Positions 46,094 through 62,250 of a stretch of 64,000 nt of DNA are shown here, one piece after another. The stretch's first letter is position 1. Each line of letters begins with the position of its first letter. This DNA is from Syngnathus acus. Taxonomy: Eukaryota; Chordata; Actinopteri; Syngnathiformes; Syngnathidae. A program made the position numbers and the translations under genes. The stretch is taken from contig NC_051102.1 in NCBI RefSeq assembly GCF_901709675.1, positions 11,355,412-11,419,411 on the forward strand, given 5' to 3'. Below the pieces are notes generated by a model that saw only the letters and a list, made by a program, of their open reading frames with translations, had not been told where the DNA came from and searched no databases.

Positions 46094-48936
46094 TTAATTG
46101 GGTCCGGGTGGTCCTCCTTTGTCATCCACCTTGGGCCCGCCTCCAGGCCTCGAGCCACCGCCAGGAGTGCGAATGCTGCGCCACATCTTGACCACAGACT
46201 CCCTCTTGCCCCAGATCAGCTTGTGACCGTACGCTCCGTACCAGCTGCACGAAAAATATATTGTCAGATTTTAAAATAGATCATGATTTGAAATCCATTT
46301 CATTTTCGCAAGCATGCATGAAACACATTGATATCTGAGTTCTCTAATATGGAGTTTGCAAGTGACTTCAATCAATTTGATGGGACATGAGTTGTTTGAA
46401 TTGAAATCATGATTGAGGTAGCTGTGGGAAATTCAGTCAAAGCACATGATGGCAATTTCCCACCTTCTTCAAAACATGATTGAAATCATATGATCTCTTC
46501 TTGACTTACATGCCAAAGAGAGCGCCACCGAGGTGGGCCGCGTGGTCAAACACCTGCCATCCCAATAGCAAGCCAGCCGCATCCACAGCAAGAATCGCTT
46601 TCAAAGCCTGAAGAGCAGCAAAATAGAATGGCTCAACTTGCGCAAAGCACTTATTCGTACGTTGGACTTTATTCTTCTCTCTCTCTCTCACACACACACC
46701 AATTTGCATCTGCCAAACAATATATATATAAAAAAAATATAAAAAAAAGTAGCTTTGTTGATTCAAAACGGAACATTACAAACGATCTCGGCTATTTCAC
46801 TCACAGTTCCTGCCGTGAGAGTGACCATAGGGAGGAAAACGATGCTCAGTTTGGCTTCTGGGACTTTGGAACAGACTGCAGCTACCACCGCCATGATTGC
46901 ACCTGACTGACAGGGACCAAAAAGCTCCATTTAAAAAACAAACAAACCGACTAACCAACATCTCATATCCTGTGTATCAACTGTTACTGGAGAAGTAGCT
47001 CACCGCTCCTAATGAAGGGAAGATGCGTCCAGAGGTCGTTTTACACACATAGCTGAACATAGTGGAAATAACGCCTGGAGGGAAACAACATGACATTGCT
47101 TCTGCTTGTTCCATAACACGGTGCATATTCAGCATAAAAGGCCAGCCAGATGGTCAAATACAATCCGAAAAGTCCGAATTGCACACAGCCCAAATATATT
47201 CTAGTCATAAATTCAGAAAGGAAATAAAGTTGAAATAGTATGCCAAAAGAATTCATTTGACATGGATAAAGTCTAAATATTCAGAGATGGTGCGGGTCAA
47301 AACAACATTTGCAAAGTCAGAACGATCATCAAAAGTATACCAGTGTCAACTGTGAGCTGGATTCATTTGTGATTTGTGAAACATCCCAGCAGTTTACCAG
47401 CTGACATGTAGACGGCGAGAAACTGCTCCCTCCCTAAGATGGAGACGATCCCCGAGGAAAATGTCCACAGGACATACATGTTGGCCATCAAGTGGAAGAT
47501 GGAGTAGTGGCTGAATGAGGACAAGACCATGGGAAGGCACTGAGACTCTGCCCGAAACAAAGATGACAAGTTCGGTCCAAAGAAGACTTTTTCATGGGTC
47601 CTATTCTCCTTTCAAAAACGGCTGTGATACTCACTGGCGGCGGGGTTAGATGTGAAATATTTCATCATGCTCCTTTGAAGCGAGGGGATCCTCCAGCAAC
47701 ACAGCACCAATGTGTTGGCCACGATTATACCTGCAAAACATTGGCTCTAACAAGTCCGCAGATGGATCGAAAAAATGACGACCAAGGTAAATAAATCATT
47801 TCGCAACGTGTCCCACCTGTACGAGTCAATTGAAAAAGAAATCGGCGTTTTACCGGTTGGCCCTTTTCCATCCACTCGGTATAGAGTAAACTCACCTACG
47901 ACTGTTTTCTGGCCTTCAGTGCGTCTGCTCCAGAAGTCGTCCACCACCGACATGAGGAGGATGATCTGGCGTTGGAAGGCCGTCAGCTGGCTCCACCAGT
48001 CATGCCAGTACGCCATGTCTGTGGAAGCCTAATTTGCCCCAAATATCCTCACAAAGTGAGTCTTTTGTTTTTCGTCATTTTGACAAAAGCTCACCCGTAG
48101 CAGTTGATCAGACTCGTCGTCTTCGTCCCTTATAGTTCTGACTCTTGGCTTAATGTTCTCGCTTTGCAGGATGGCCGCAGCACCGAAAGAGCAGCCTGTA
48201 AACTGATGTGGCGTTAGGGCAACTATATCGTGGAGCAAAAAGTCTTAATAGGAATACAAAAAGGTCCTAATATACTATATTCCAAGACAAAAGGTGCAAT
48301 CTGCAGAATCTTTTTTAATAAGAAAGAAAAGACAGAAATGATTGTACTGGTCATTTTGTGCTGCTGTGCTGTGCTTTGATGTGCTCCTTACTGAATGAAA
48401 TACTGCAGTATTACAATGACTCTGCAGGCATGTGTTGTGTCCAAGAGCAAAATGCAAAAAGCGCCCTCACCCCAATTGTGAAGAGCAGAGGCTTGAGCAG
48501 CTTCGGCCGCTCAAGTGCTGCTGCTGCTGCTGCCGCTGCTGCCGCCGCTGCCGCCGGTGGTGAAACGTTGTTAGGATGTGTTGCAGGGTTGACGTTGCCT
48601 TTTTTGGTTTCTGCCTTTTTAGCGTCACGGCGGAATCCACGCCTCCCTTGACAGTAGAGCTCGAGCCTTTGAAATAACATTTCAAGTGAAATCGAGACAA
48701 TTATCAGACACGTGAAATGCAAAGCTGTCATTCACTGACAGTTGCTTCCCCTCAATGACAGTCGCTAGCCATTAGTTAGGCGTCCGGCCGGCCGGCCGGA
48801 CGTTGTTTTTCCTCAACAAATAATAATGTTGTATTGAAAATGTTATATCGACTTGCCTGGACGCTCGCGTGGTCATATTTTTTGCTGGAATTTGGTTTAT
48901 TCTGGTCCATTTGATAATGCAGCCCCTCCACGCCAT
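46094..48936 (-). CDS. parl: Presenilin-associated rhomboid-like protease, mitochondrial
   Basis: Ten coding exons in transcript order: 48936-48857, 48666-48471, 48202-48095, 48028-47896, 47730-47635, 47547-47398, 47074-47004, 46906-46805, 46607-46510, 46244-46094 (TAA). Phases agree, 394 residues (human 379). The N-terminus MAWRG is as in human PARL and starts a mitochondrial presequence. A Pro/Ala stretch with 12-13 alanines precedes LKPLLFTIGFTGCSFG, the first transmembrane helix. The rhomboid core shows HLMANMYVLW, the catalytic Ser279 in GASG, and His337 in DHAAHLGG. PARL sits in the inner mitochondrial membrane and cleaves PINK1, PGAM5 and SMAC. Intron 1 uses a GC donor (TCCAG|GCAAGT); the other introns are GT-AG. 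A tail ending GGPPGPN replaces the human Lys/Gly-rich end. Confidence 0.95.
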
Positions 48937-49084
48937 GTTTGTTTTTCTGACCTCAATTCGAAGCTCCGCCCACATGTTGAAGCTCAGCCAATTGCGTTAC
49001 GAGTTTCCTAACTTCAGCAACGTCATGTTTGTGTTTGCTGCGTTCACCTGTAACGTATGTTTGGACGAGTCACATTATTTATTA

Positions 49085-49148
<64 letters not shown>
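49085..49148. repeat. (TATC)16 microsatellite
   Basis: Uninterrupted tetranucleotide run of about 64 bases. Confidence 0.9.
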
Positions 49149-50246
49149 AAATCTGGAATCCAGTTGCCTTTTTTTGTATTGAATGTAAAAACGTACGGAA
49201 AAAAGATTAGATATCGGTTTGAATGGGTTAGCTATAAGAGCCAACAAAAAGAATGAAGAATACGCCAAGTCATGGACTCTCCATTTATTTTGGAGTCTTT
49301 GAAGGCAGCATCTCTTTTGCGAGCATCTATTACAACACTTCCCTCTTGTGGCCGAAGTAGTACACTTCAGAATGCGTTTGAAATCAAATGTAATCAGAGG
49401 TGGCTTTACATTACTTGTTAAAAAAATCCAACCCCCTTCTGCAATCAAGTATTTCAGCAAAGTTGTCATATATAAAAAAAGATATATATATATATATACA
49501 ATCAGATCAAATACGGAGTTATAAATCAAATAAATGCTTCTAAAATAACTCCGATGATTTACTCAGACTAAGACACTGAGCGTTTTTGTTTCTAAGAAAA
49601 CAGGAGAGAAAGCCATGGAGGCCTCGCCGAGGTGAGCAGTATTATTGATGGTGGTGGGTGTTGTTATTGGCATCCAGACAAGTGCCACAAACTTTGCACA
49701 AGCTCACCACTGACTCCAGAATGAGGCGAAGAAGTTCCAACATAGCTGCACTGCAGTGTCTGCAGAGAAGCCAGGGCAGGGCTTACTTCCAAGGCTACAT
49801 CTGCAATACACATTCTTGCCTTTAGCGTCACACCGCGTACTGTATCCATCATATGCAATGCATTGAAGCATAAACCAAATAGACATAAAGGACAGCAATA
49901 TGCCTCTGTAACAGGCAGGCCCAAGTACACTCCGCCAGCCAAGTTAGATGATATCCTATTGACGACGATATTATCCTGTGGGTCGGAACAGGACATGGTG
50001 GCGTGGCGGAGCAGAGGAGAAACACGATGAAGGATGACGGTAGAAAACAAGGTGATAATCATCAGGCCCCTTTGTTTGGTTTGGTGGTTTAAAAACGTTC
50101 TTTATGACTCATGTCAAAATCTATGCAAGAGTTCAAGTTCTTTCCTGAGCAATGCAGGACATTCATTTTGTCCGGCAGAGCAGACGTGTCCTCTTTCATC
50201 ATTGATTCACTGGCAACTGACGCCAGGGACAGAAAAAGACAGGTCG

Positions 50247-50421
<175 letters not shown>

Positions 50422-51249
50422 AAAAACATCATTCATGTAAATGAATTGATGATGTCATCTGTGGCTGTTTATGCAGATACATTCCCCGTATGACACATTC
50501 GCCTCTCTAGCTTGCTTCCAAATGTCTTTTAGAGATCAGAGGAAAGTGGAGCTGTCGAGTCCCACAAGTGCTGACAGGGCGCATTCCCCCATCACTGATC
50601 AATGAGCCCGTTGGACATGAACACTTGCTCTTGTTTTCCTTCTCTACTGCGCTGTTTGGTCATCGTGTCAAGTGAATATTTTGCCAACATTTGGGTGGGG
50701 TGGAATTTTAAACATTTAGAAGGTCTCTTGAGAAATGGTGAATTGTAGTTACATTTCTGTATTCATTTTTTGGGCTTGTTTAATAAGAGCAACTATGGGA
50801 AAAGCATAGAATGGGAGAAATAGTAACGTGAATAATCGTAACTTTTTGAGACACGTTGCCTTGAATCCACAGAGAAGTCCGAATGCTGGAAATAGAAAAA
50901 ACAAGTTGAGAATGAGCTGCAATTGGCCACACTCAATACGCAGGCTGCTGAACCGGTTTAACAGTTAGCCATTCGCTGACACCCATGTCACTCCCCAACT
51001 TAGGCCACACCTTTTAAAGGCAAACCAGTTCATACCCCCCCCCCCCCCCCCCCCCCCTACCTGAAGCCAGTGTCCGCCTCCTTCGTGAGATTGCTACCAC
51101 GTGCTTGATCGTCCCGCGGGGGTCTATTCATTGAAACCAACGTGCTGACTTGATACTGCTGCTTCTCACTCTCTCTCTCAAGACAACGGAACCCGGGCCG
51201 GGAGGGAGCATCTACTACGGTCGCTTGAACTTCTGCACCACTCGGAGAC

Positions 51250-51268
51250 ATGGGGGATAAAAACGCCG
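51250..51268 (+). CDS. fgf12: Candidate short alternative first exon of fgf12 (MGDKNA)
   Basis: GGAGACATGGGGGATAAAAA starts a six-codon reading frame (MGDKNA) that ends in G|GTAAGA. The leftover G is exactly what the shared exon 2 at 62140 needs (G|AG gives Glu). The human FGF12B isoform likewise has a very short N-terminus (MESK) before EPQLKG. Kozak context and donor are good. Identity is inferred from phase, donor strength and position; the homology itself is too short to test. Confidence 0.4.
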
Positions 51269-52256
51269 GTAAGAAAGTTTCCTTCATGATGTTGTGTTGG
51301 ATCATTCCCAGCTGCTTTGTGTTGAGTCAAGTGCATGCATCGGACCTGCATTAGGGGCGTGTGTTATGTTTGATACACAAAAAGAACCCAACAATGGTAT
51401 AAAAGCCAACGCAGCCCTTAGCCGAAAAAGTCATTTAGGTTCACGATTTGATGTTCATGTTGGGTTAAGGTTTTGAAGCTGTTGCAAGAACTGCTGATCA
51501 GTGTGGCGGTGGTTAAAGGTAATACTCATTTGAAAACGACCATTTTCTAAAAAGCAGCAAGAACTTGACCTGTCAGAGGTCTCCACAGCCAGCCACTTGC
51601 ATCTGTCAAAGGAAGTTGATGAGTTTAATTCACACCCTAATAATAGTGGCATATTGGTTCCCTGTTGAAGTGAGTTGACAATAGTCGTGCTTTGCCACTG
51701 TCTTGCAGGAACTACGTACTGTATGTATGTACTGGATGTCCAAGTCAGTTGAGGCACGTCAAAGTAGTACTTTGCTGCCATCTTGTGGCATCTTAGTCCT
51801 ACTTTGTATGTTGAAGCGAGTGGGTTTCGTGTCGACAAAGTACTCTTTGTTGTGACATTGTAAAACCTTTTGGGGACACTACGAATGAGTAGCTAACTAA
51901 CTTTGATTTGACATGAGATGCTGCCACCCACCCCCAACCCGACCTAAAAGCACAACAACACGGATGTTGGCATATCGCCTTCCTAGGTGAACTTTCTGTG
52001 CATTTATTGTGCGTGGAGGTGAAACTCGAGCTGTCTTATCTTTCCATGGTGTCATCACATGCAGATGAGTCTGTTCCGAACACACTCAGGTTATAGCAGG
52101 CCAGCAAAACCCTCGGGCACATTAGTTTACTGTATCTACGCTTTCTTGCAAACAGTGTTTAGTGCACAGGGGCAGGCAGTATAGACTGAGAGTTGAATAT
52201 TCAGTACCATCGCTCGCTCGATCAGCATGCCTGCCCCTCCCACCTTCCTTCCCTTG

Positions 52257-52378
<122 letters not shown>

Positions 52379-52989
52379 AGACGTTTTGCTGACCTGAAAC
52401 ATCCTTTTATGTACATCGTGCCCATTACAATCGCAACTAAGCCCAAGGTCGATGGCTCCATCATTCTATTGTGCTTGTTTTCCAAACTTGTGCGAAACCT
52501 CATTTGTACATGCCGCAAATGCTGCATTGAAGTTAGTGCTCAGTAGTTTTGGCCATGTTTTTTTTTTTTAATTAGAAAAAAAAGCACCATTTGGTGTAGA
52601 TAGTGGTTTTCATCAACATATCTTTAAAAAAAAATCATGGTAAGGCTTAAGAACGTAAACTGTCCTTTTAAACACATCGCTCTACTTTTGCCACCTCGGG
52701 CGGGCGTATATGATGGCTTCGCGTGTCCCCCCCCCCCTCCCTCCCGCACCAGCACCAGAACCACCACTCGCAGCATCCCCCCCCCCCCTTGCTCCCCTCC
52801 TCCGACCCCCCACCCCCCACTTGCTATTACGTCCGCTGCCGGTGTCGTACAATTGGAGCACGGCGTGCCGTCCTTGCGTTGCCTGGAGGTGGTGATGGTG
52901 GTGGTGGTCGTGGTGAGACCACCTCAAGATGCCTCGTTTTAGCCTAACGTGTCCTGCAGACTGTGCCCTTCCAAGGCTGTAGAGAAGGA

Positions 52990-53055
52990 GAGAGTCTGGC
53001 TGGCTGGCTGGCTGGCTGTAGAGAAGGAGAGAGAGAGAGAGCGAGAGAGAGAGAG

Positions 53056-53133
<78 letters not shown>

Positions 53134-53150
53134 AGGCTGGCTGGCTGTAT
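52990..53150. repeat. GGCT and GA repeats
   Basis: (GGCT)n, then a GTAGAGAAGGAGAGA unit that also occurs just before it, then about 100 bases of GA with CGAGA interruptions, then GGCT again. Directly upstream of the exon at 53235. Confidence 0.8.
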
Positions 53151-53234
53151 ACGCGATGCTGCCTGACCCTGCATGGCGTGCTGTGTTGTGCCATTGTTTG
53201 GATCGAGGAGGGCTGCCATCCAAATGAGAAATCA

Positions 53235-53325
53235 ATGAGGATTCTGAGGCCATTCCTCCAGAAAGGAGCGCATATGCTGCAGTGTTTCTGTGGACAACGA
53301 TCGAAGTCGACCACTATCACCGACG
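53235..53325 (+). CDS. fgf12: Alternative first exon of fgf12, FGF14-1B-like
   Basis: ATG at 53235 opens 30 codons (MRILRPFLQKGAHMLQCFCG and ten more) and ends in G|GTGAGA, the right phase to join exon 2 at 62140. The segment QKGAHMLQCFCG closely matches SKGTHMLQCLCGK at the C-terminal end of the FGF14-1B first exon, directly before the common FHF core, and a Ser/Thr/Lys-rich tail follows in both. FHF genes make isoforms with different N-termini that set how they modulate voltage-gated sodium channels. An in-frame upstream Met is absent, so the N-terminus is shorter than in FGF14-1B. Confidence 0.65.
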
Positions 53326-53822
53326 GTGAGAGACCCCCCCACCCCCCCACCACCACCACACACACAAAACCGCTTTGCATGCTCCTGTGGGGGGGGAAAG
53401 AGAGCGGGGATGACGATGAAGAGGAAGGCGGTCGAGTGGCTTTCATTCAGCGCGCGCGTGCTGCGGCTGAGTCGCTCATCATCTGGCCCCCCGCTTGAGT
53501 GTGTTAGCGCCGAGCCCCGCAGTCCTCTTCCACGCACACGCCAGTGCGTCGAACGCCCGCCCGCACGCACGCAGTGTCGCGCGCGCGCGGCAAAGTATCC
53601 CCAAAACATCAGCACCAAGGATAGCGTCGTACAGGACAGGCACCACAATAGGCAAACTTTTCACTCCTGCACTTATTGCTTCAATTGAGGATTCATTTCC
53701 ACTCGTGCCATCTCAATAGCCCGCATGGGCTTCAAGTCTTTAGGGTTATCTTGTGGTCCAATGCAGCAACCAAGGTAGAACTTTTTGGCCAATTCCAAAA
53801 ACAGTGAAGCGTGTTTTGTTGC

Positions 53823-53823
53823 T

Positions 53824-53857
<34 letters not shown>
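53823..53857. repeat. (CAG)12 trinucleotide repeat
   Basis: Short CAG array in an fgf12 intron region. Confidence 0.85.
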
Positions 53858-53858
<1 letters not shown>

Positions 53859-53859
53859 G

Positions 53860-55669
53860 TTTTTGCACAAAGTCTTCCGAAAAACCCTGCTAGCCCAGAA
53901 GTGAAGAAAAGCTGACTAGAACAGCTCCATTTTTCAGGAGCCAATTGAAATGCTGGCATGTGATTGGTTCATTCTGGACCCGAGCACATCCACATTTATT
54001 AGGCTGTTCCCACGTGTAGGCGAGCACATGATTCCCATTTTCTAGATGTACGTACTCCTTTTGTCGAATCGCTAGGTCACGTTAATACAGCAGTAGAAAC
54101 ATATTGGAAATGACTATTGTGGTTAAATGTTTTCATCTCACAAAAGGCTGCCATTTGAACAGCGGCGTGTTGACTTTATCGTCATTGTACAGCGTCAAAA
54201 AACCAACAACACTTACTTTGATGGTGTTCAGTCCAATGTATGCCAGATGTTCTCCATTTGACATCAACAATAAGGCTGCCCTTATTCGAAATGACTTATT
54301 AATACAGCGGCTGACACCTTTGAAGCTTGAATGAAGTCATTGAATAAGGACAGCAGGAGTGACCTCCTGTGGCAGTAAAGGCTGCTGCTAAGATACCAAA
54401 GATTCCACTTTTCCCACTTCTTTTTGGCATTGAAAAGTTTCAAATAGTTTTGTAGTGATCTCCAAATGATCATCTCCACTCATTTCCATAACTATAAGAA
54501 GTAACAATTGTGCTAGACAATGTTCAAATCTCCAGTATCACAGTCGAGGTCTCGCTCAAAATTCAGGCCAGTCAATTAGAAGGAAGCGCAGCCGACTCCT
54601 CTGAGACAAGTGGACCAAAAGCAGCATGTTGGGAACAGCTATAGTTGCTATTTTTCCACACGCAGTCCTCAAGTTATTGTGTGTGTGTGCTCAAGTCAGG
54701 TTGTAAGAAAATTCCTATGCTATTTGTGCCCAATATGCAATCTGTGTCATGTGACTTGCTGGGTTCCTTATCTGTGAGTGCAACAATATATTTCCGTATT
54801 TGATTCTGGTGCAGTTATGTACCATTTTGCTCCTTTAGTTCTTTAAGGCCTATCCAGCAGTGCTTTGGCTTCATTTCATCATTTTGCCCTTTTCTGGAAG
54901 TTTTGTGCTGTCAGGTCATCCAATATGCACTCCAAAGTCTGTTTGCATTCTGCTAAGATGACAAGAATTGACTTTTAAATCCTGGTTTGGGGGTCAAACA
55001 AAAGCATATGAAGCGGGAAGTGCACCAAGTGGGCACTTTGCCAAAGCTGCGTAGCATTGTCTTACATTTGGACGTCCCCTCTCCTCTGTCCGTCCGTCCG
55101 TCCGTCCGTCTCCTCAACTTCACACCAGGCTGTAAAACGTCAATTAAAAGGCAGCTGGAATATTTTGCATGAATTATTATTTACTTTTGTGGTTGATTGC
55201 TAAATTGTGAGACGTTTGCATTGAGGCAGAGTGTGTGTTGTTTATTCCAATTGATTATGAGCTGGAACGATGCTTTGACCAATAGCTCCTCATTCGTACG
55301 TCTTGCCTACAATTGGCTGGCAAGAAAGTGAAATAATGATTGGGTGCTTTCTAAGTTAAGAATGAAACTTGGTCTTGGCCAAGTCACTGGACGACGCATG
55401 GAATGGTGCAAGTTTGCATTGAATAGCTAGCTGCGGTTTAGTCTTTCACCGCAAGGGGTCAGCAGACATAAAGAAAAGCGTTTTAGTATCACACTTGACT
55501 CGTATTGGTGCATGTTTGGTTCATTTTCTTCCTCATTTTCAAACACACGAAGATTCTAAATTTAACACTGCATGTGTTCACATTTATATGATCAATAGGC
55601 TTGTGGTGTATCGCACCGGGGTTCTTCTGTTATCAAGTGTCTTTGTAGCAAATGCCATTAAGGGACACA

Positions 55670-55670
<1 letters not shown>
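53860..55670. other. fgf12 intronic region, no gene seen
   Basis: Mixed sequence without conserved reading frames; a (CCGT) run lies at about 55089-55109. Confidence 0.4.

Positions 55671-55672
<2 letters not shown>

Positions 55673-55759
<87 letters not shown>
55673..55759. repeat. CA microsatellite
   Basis: About 42 CA units. Confidence 0.9.
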
Positions 55760-55761
<2 letters not shown>

Positions 55762-55915
55762 ATATTCATAACATGTCTTGAGCCCACAAAAGCCCAACTA
55801 TTCGTGTCAAACCTCATTCCGCATAAGCTAGACCACCTGGTCGTTATTTGGTCAATACATAGCACATTCGGAATGCTTTTCAATGTTATTGTTGTAAATG
55901 ACCTATGAGACATTA

Positions 55916-56237
55916 CAGGGGTGTCAAAGTCATTTTTGTCGCGGGCTGCATCGTAGTCATAGTTTCCTTCAGAGGGCCATTCTGACTGTCAACGCCTTCT
56001 AGTATATACAGTATAGGCGACGCAACAAACACTCGTTTTGAAATCAGAGATGAGCAAAAACTGTTCCGATATTTTAAATCGATAAATGCGAATGGAAATT
56101 GCTCGCAATTGTTCTATTTTCTAAAGTGAATCCAATTTGTAATTTTAGTATTGACACATGGAGTCCATGCACAATTTGTCTTGACGGGCCACATGAAATG
56201 ATTTGGTGGGCCCTGGGCCGTGAGTTTGACACCTCTG
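55916..56237. mobile_element. Third hAT-type MITE
   Basis: Begins CAGGGGTGTCAAAGTCATTT and ends GAGTTTGACACCTCTG, inverted complements of each other over about 16 bases with few mismatches. Internal sequence (GTATATACAGTATAGGCGAC and ATCAGAGATGAGCAAAAACT) is familiar from other fish genomes. The flanking octamers do not match, so the target duplication has decayed or been lost. Confidence 0.75.
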
Positions 56238-57008
56238 CTATACAAGCGTTCAAATTCAAGTTTAAGTGCTTGTCATGTAAGAAAGTACAATGTACAGTAA
56301 ATGCCAATGAAATGAATTGTGGCACGCTCTCGAGCCAGGAGAGGTCCGAGCCCGAATGCCTACCTAATGGTAAGTAAGTGAGTACCGAAACGGATTGTGT
56401 GCTGGATGGTGAGAATCAGCAAAGAGCTTTCCTCTTGCAATGGCTGCTGTAAATATCCGGAATCTTAAGGCGTGTAGTAGACACAAGCACTTTTGCACAT
56501 ACTGAGCTGGAATGGGCTCCAGTAACCTGGATTGTTGTTGCTAACTCAAGGTTCCATCATTTACAAAATGACAGGGGAACCGATCGTTTGTGGATTGTTG
56601 CTTGACTTTTGCACGATCGAGGCTCGACTGAAACTTTAGCTGCTGGCGACATTTATCGTTCACTTCCACAATAAGGAGGTTATTGATCCACCATCGCCTG
56701 TCTTGGTTTTGTCGCCTAAGCAGACGCCATATTGTGTTCTCTGTCTTTTGATTGTTACCGGAGGGCATCTGGCCAATTTGCTGACGACCAACGTGAGGAT
56801 TTAGGCTGCTCGTCTTGGCCTTGCATTAACGCTCTCCGTTTTAGTCCAATACGCTTGGAGAAGTGCTGCCACCTGTTGATTGCAGCCCTGTCCAAACATT
56901 ATTGGAGAGAAATCATCTTCAAGTTCTTGTCTTTATTGTGCAGAAGTACAGTTGAGGTGCTGATGAATTGGACGCACGTCATAATACACAGGAGTTTATT
57001 TGCACAGC

Positions 57009-57153
57009 TTTGAGATCCAATACATATGCCCTCGTATCATTCAAATTGGATGCGTGACCCTTTTTTAACATGCCAGATTCTTTGAGATCCAATACATATG
57101 CCCTCGTATCATTCAAATTGGATGCGTGACCCTTTTTTTAACATGCCAGATTC
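57009..57153. repeat. Recent 72-bp tandem duplication
   Basis: Two copies of a 72-73 base segment beginning TTTGAGATCCAATACATATG, identical except for one extra T in a T run. Confidence 0.95.
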
Positions 57154-57305
57154 ATCCAAATGAAGCGAGAGTGAGACATTGAGCAGCACCCTCCACCCAC
57201 ATTTGGTCTTCTTATTTATTGACATTTTTTCACCGACACTCATCGCCATGGCTATGTGAATTCCTAATACAATCACGTATGCTTGCGTTAAAAGAGTTGG
57301 AGAGA

Positions 57306-57535
57306 AAGAGGGAGTGGGGAGGAGGAGGAGCAGGAGCAGGAGCAAGAGCAGGAGCAGGAGGGGGAGGAAGAGGGGGAGGCGGTCTATGGAGCGTTCACTT
57401 TGTCTGTCGGCGATGGAGCACAGCCACAGCATCCGCGCGGCGAGACACGGCGAGGAATAATGCCGCTCGAAACTAATTGTTGCTTTTCATAGGAAAATAT
57501 CTCTTCCTTCCTTCCTTCCTTCCTTCCTTCTTTCT
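57306..57535. repeat. GGAGCA-rich stretch and TTCC microsatellite
   Basis: Purine-rich GGAGGAGCAGGAGC repeats at about 57318-57380 and (TTCC)n at about 57504-57530, upstream of the fgf12 1A exon. Confidence 0.75.
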
Positions 57536-57917
57536 TTCCTTCTCCACCCTCTTGCTGGATTCCACACATCTGCAGCACCCTTGATTGCCCGTTGCCATCG
57601 TCGGAACCGGAGCGTACGGCGTGCTCATCTGGGCTCCGTGCACAGCAGCGACCGTGCACACCCACTGCGTCTGCCAGTCATGTGCGTGGTGGATTAAAGA
57701 CCGACCGAAAGGGACCTTTGTTTGCGCTCCAGACGAGGGATTGTTAAAAAGAAGCAGGATTGGGAATAACAGAAGGCAGAAGCTCTCCAATGACACGCAA
57801 CTTATCAACACTGTTGCATGTCTCCACGGTCCAGCGGGTAGTTTGATAGCAATGAAGTCCCGACAGTGCAACAAAGTTCTCGTATATGGCGTGAAGATGC
57901 AACTGGAATCTCAATGA

Positions 57918-62250
<4,333 letters not shown>

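Noticed and set aside
52682-53446. A 254-residue minus-strand ORF
   Set aside because: Composed of Ser/Leu repeats from a GA array and Gly runs from GC-rich sequence; it also overlaps the fgf12 exon at 53235 on the other strand.
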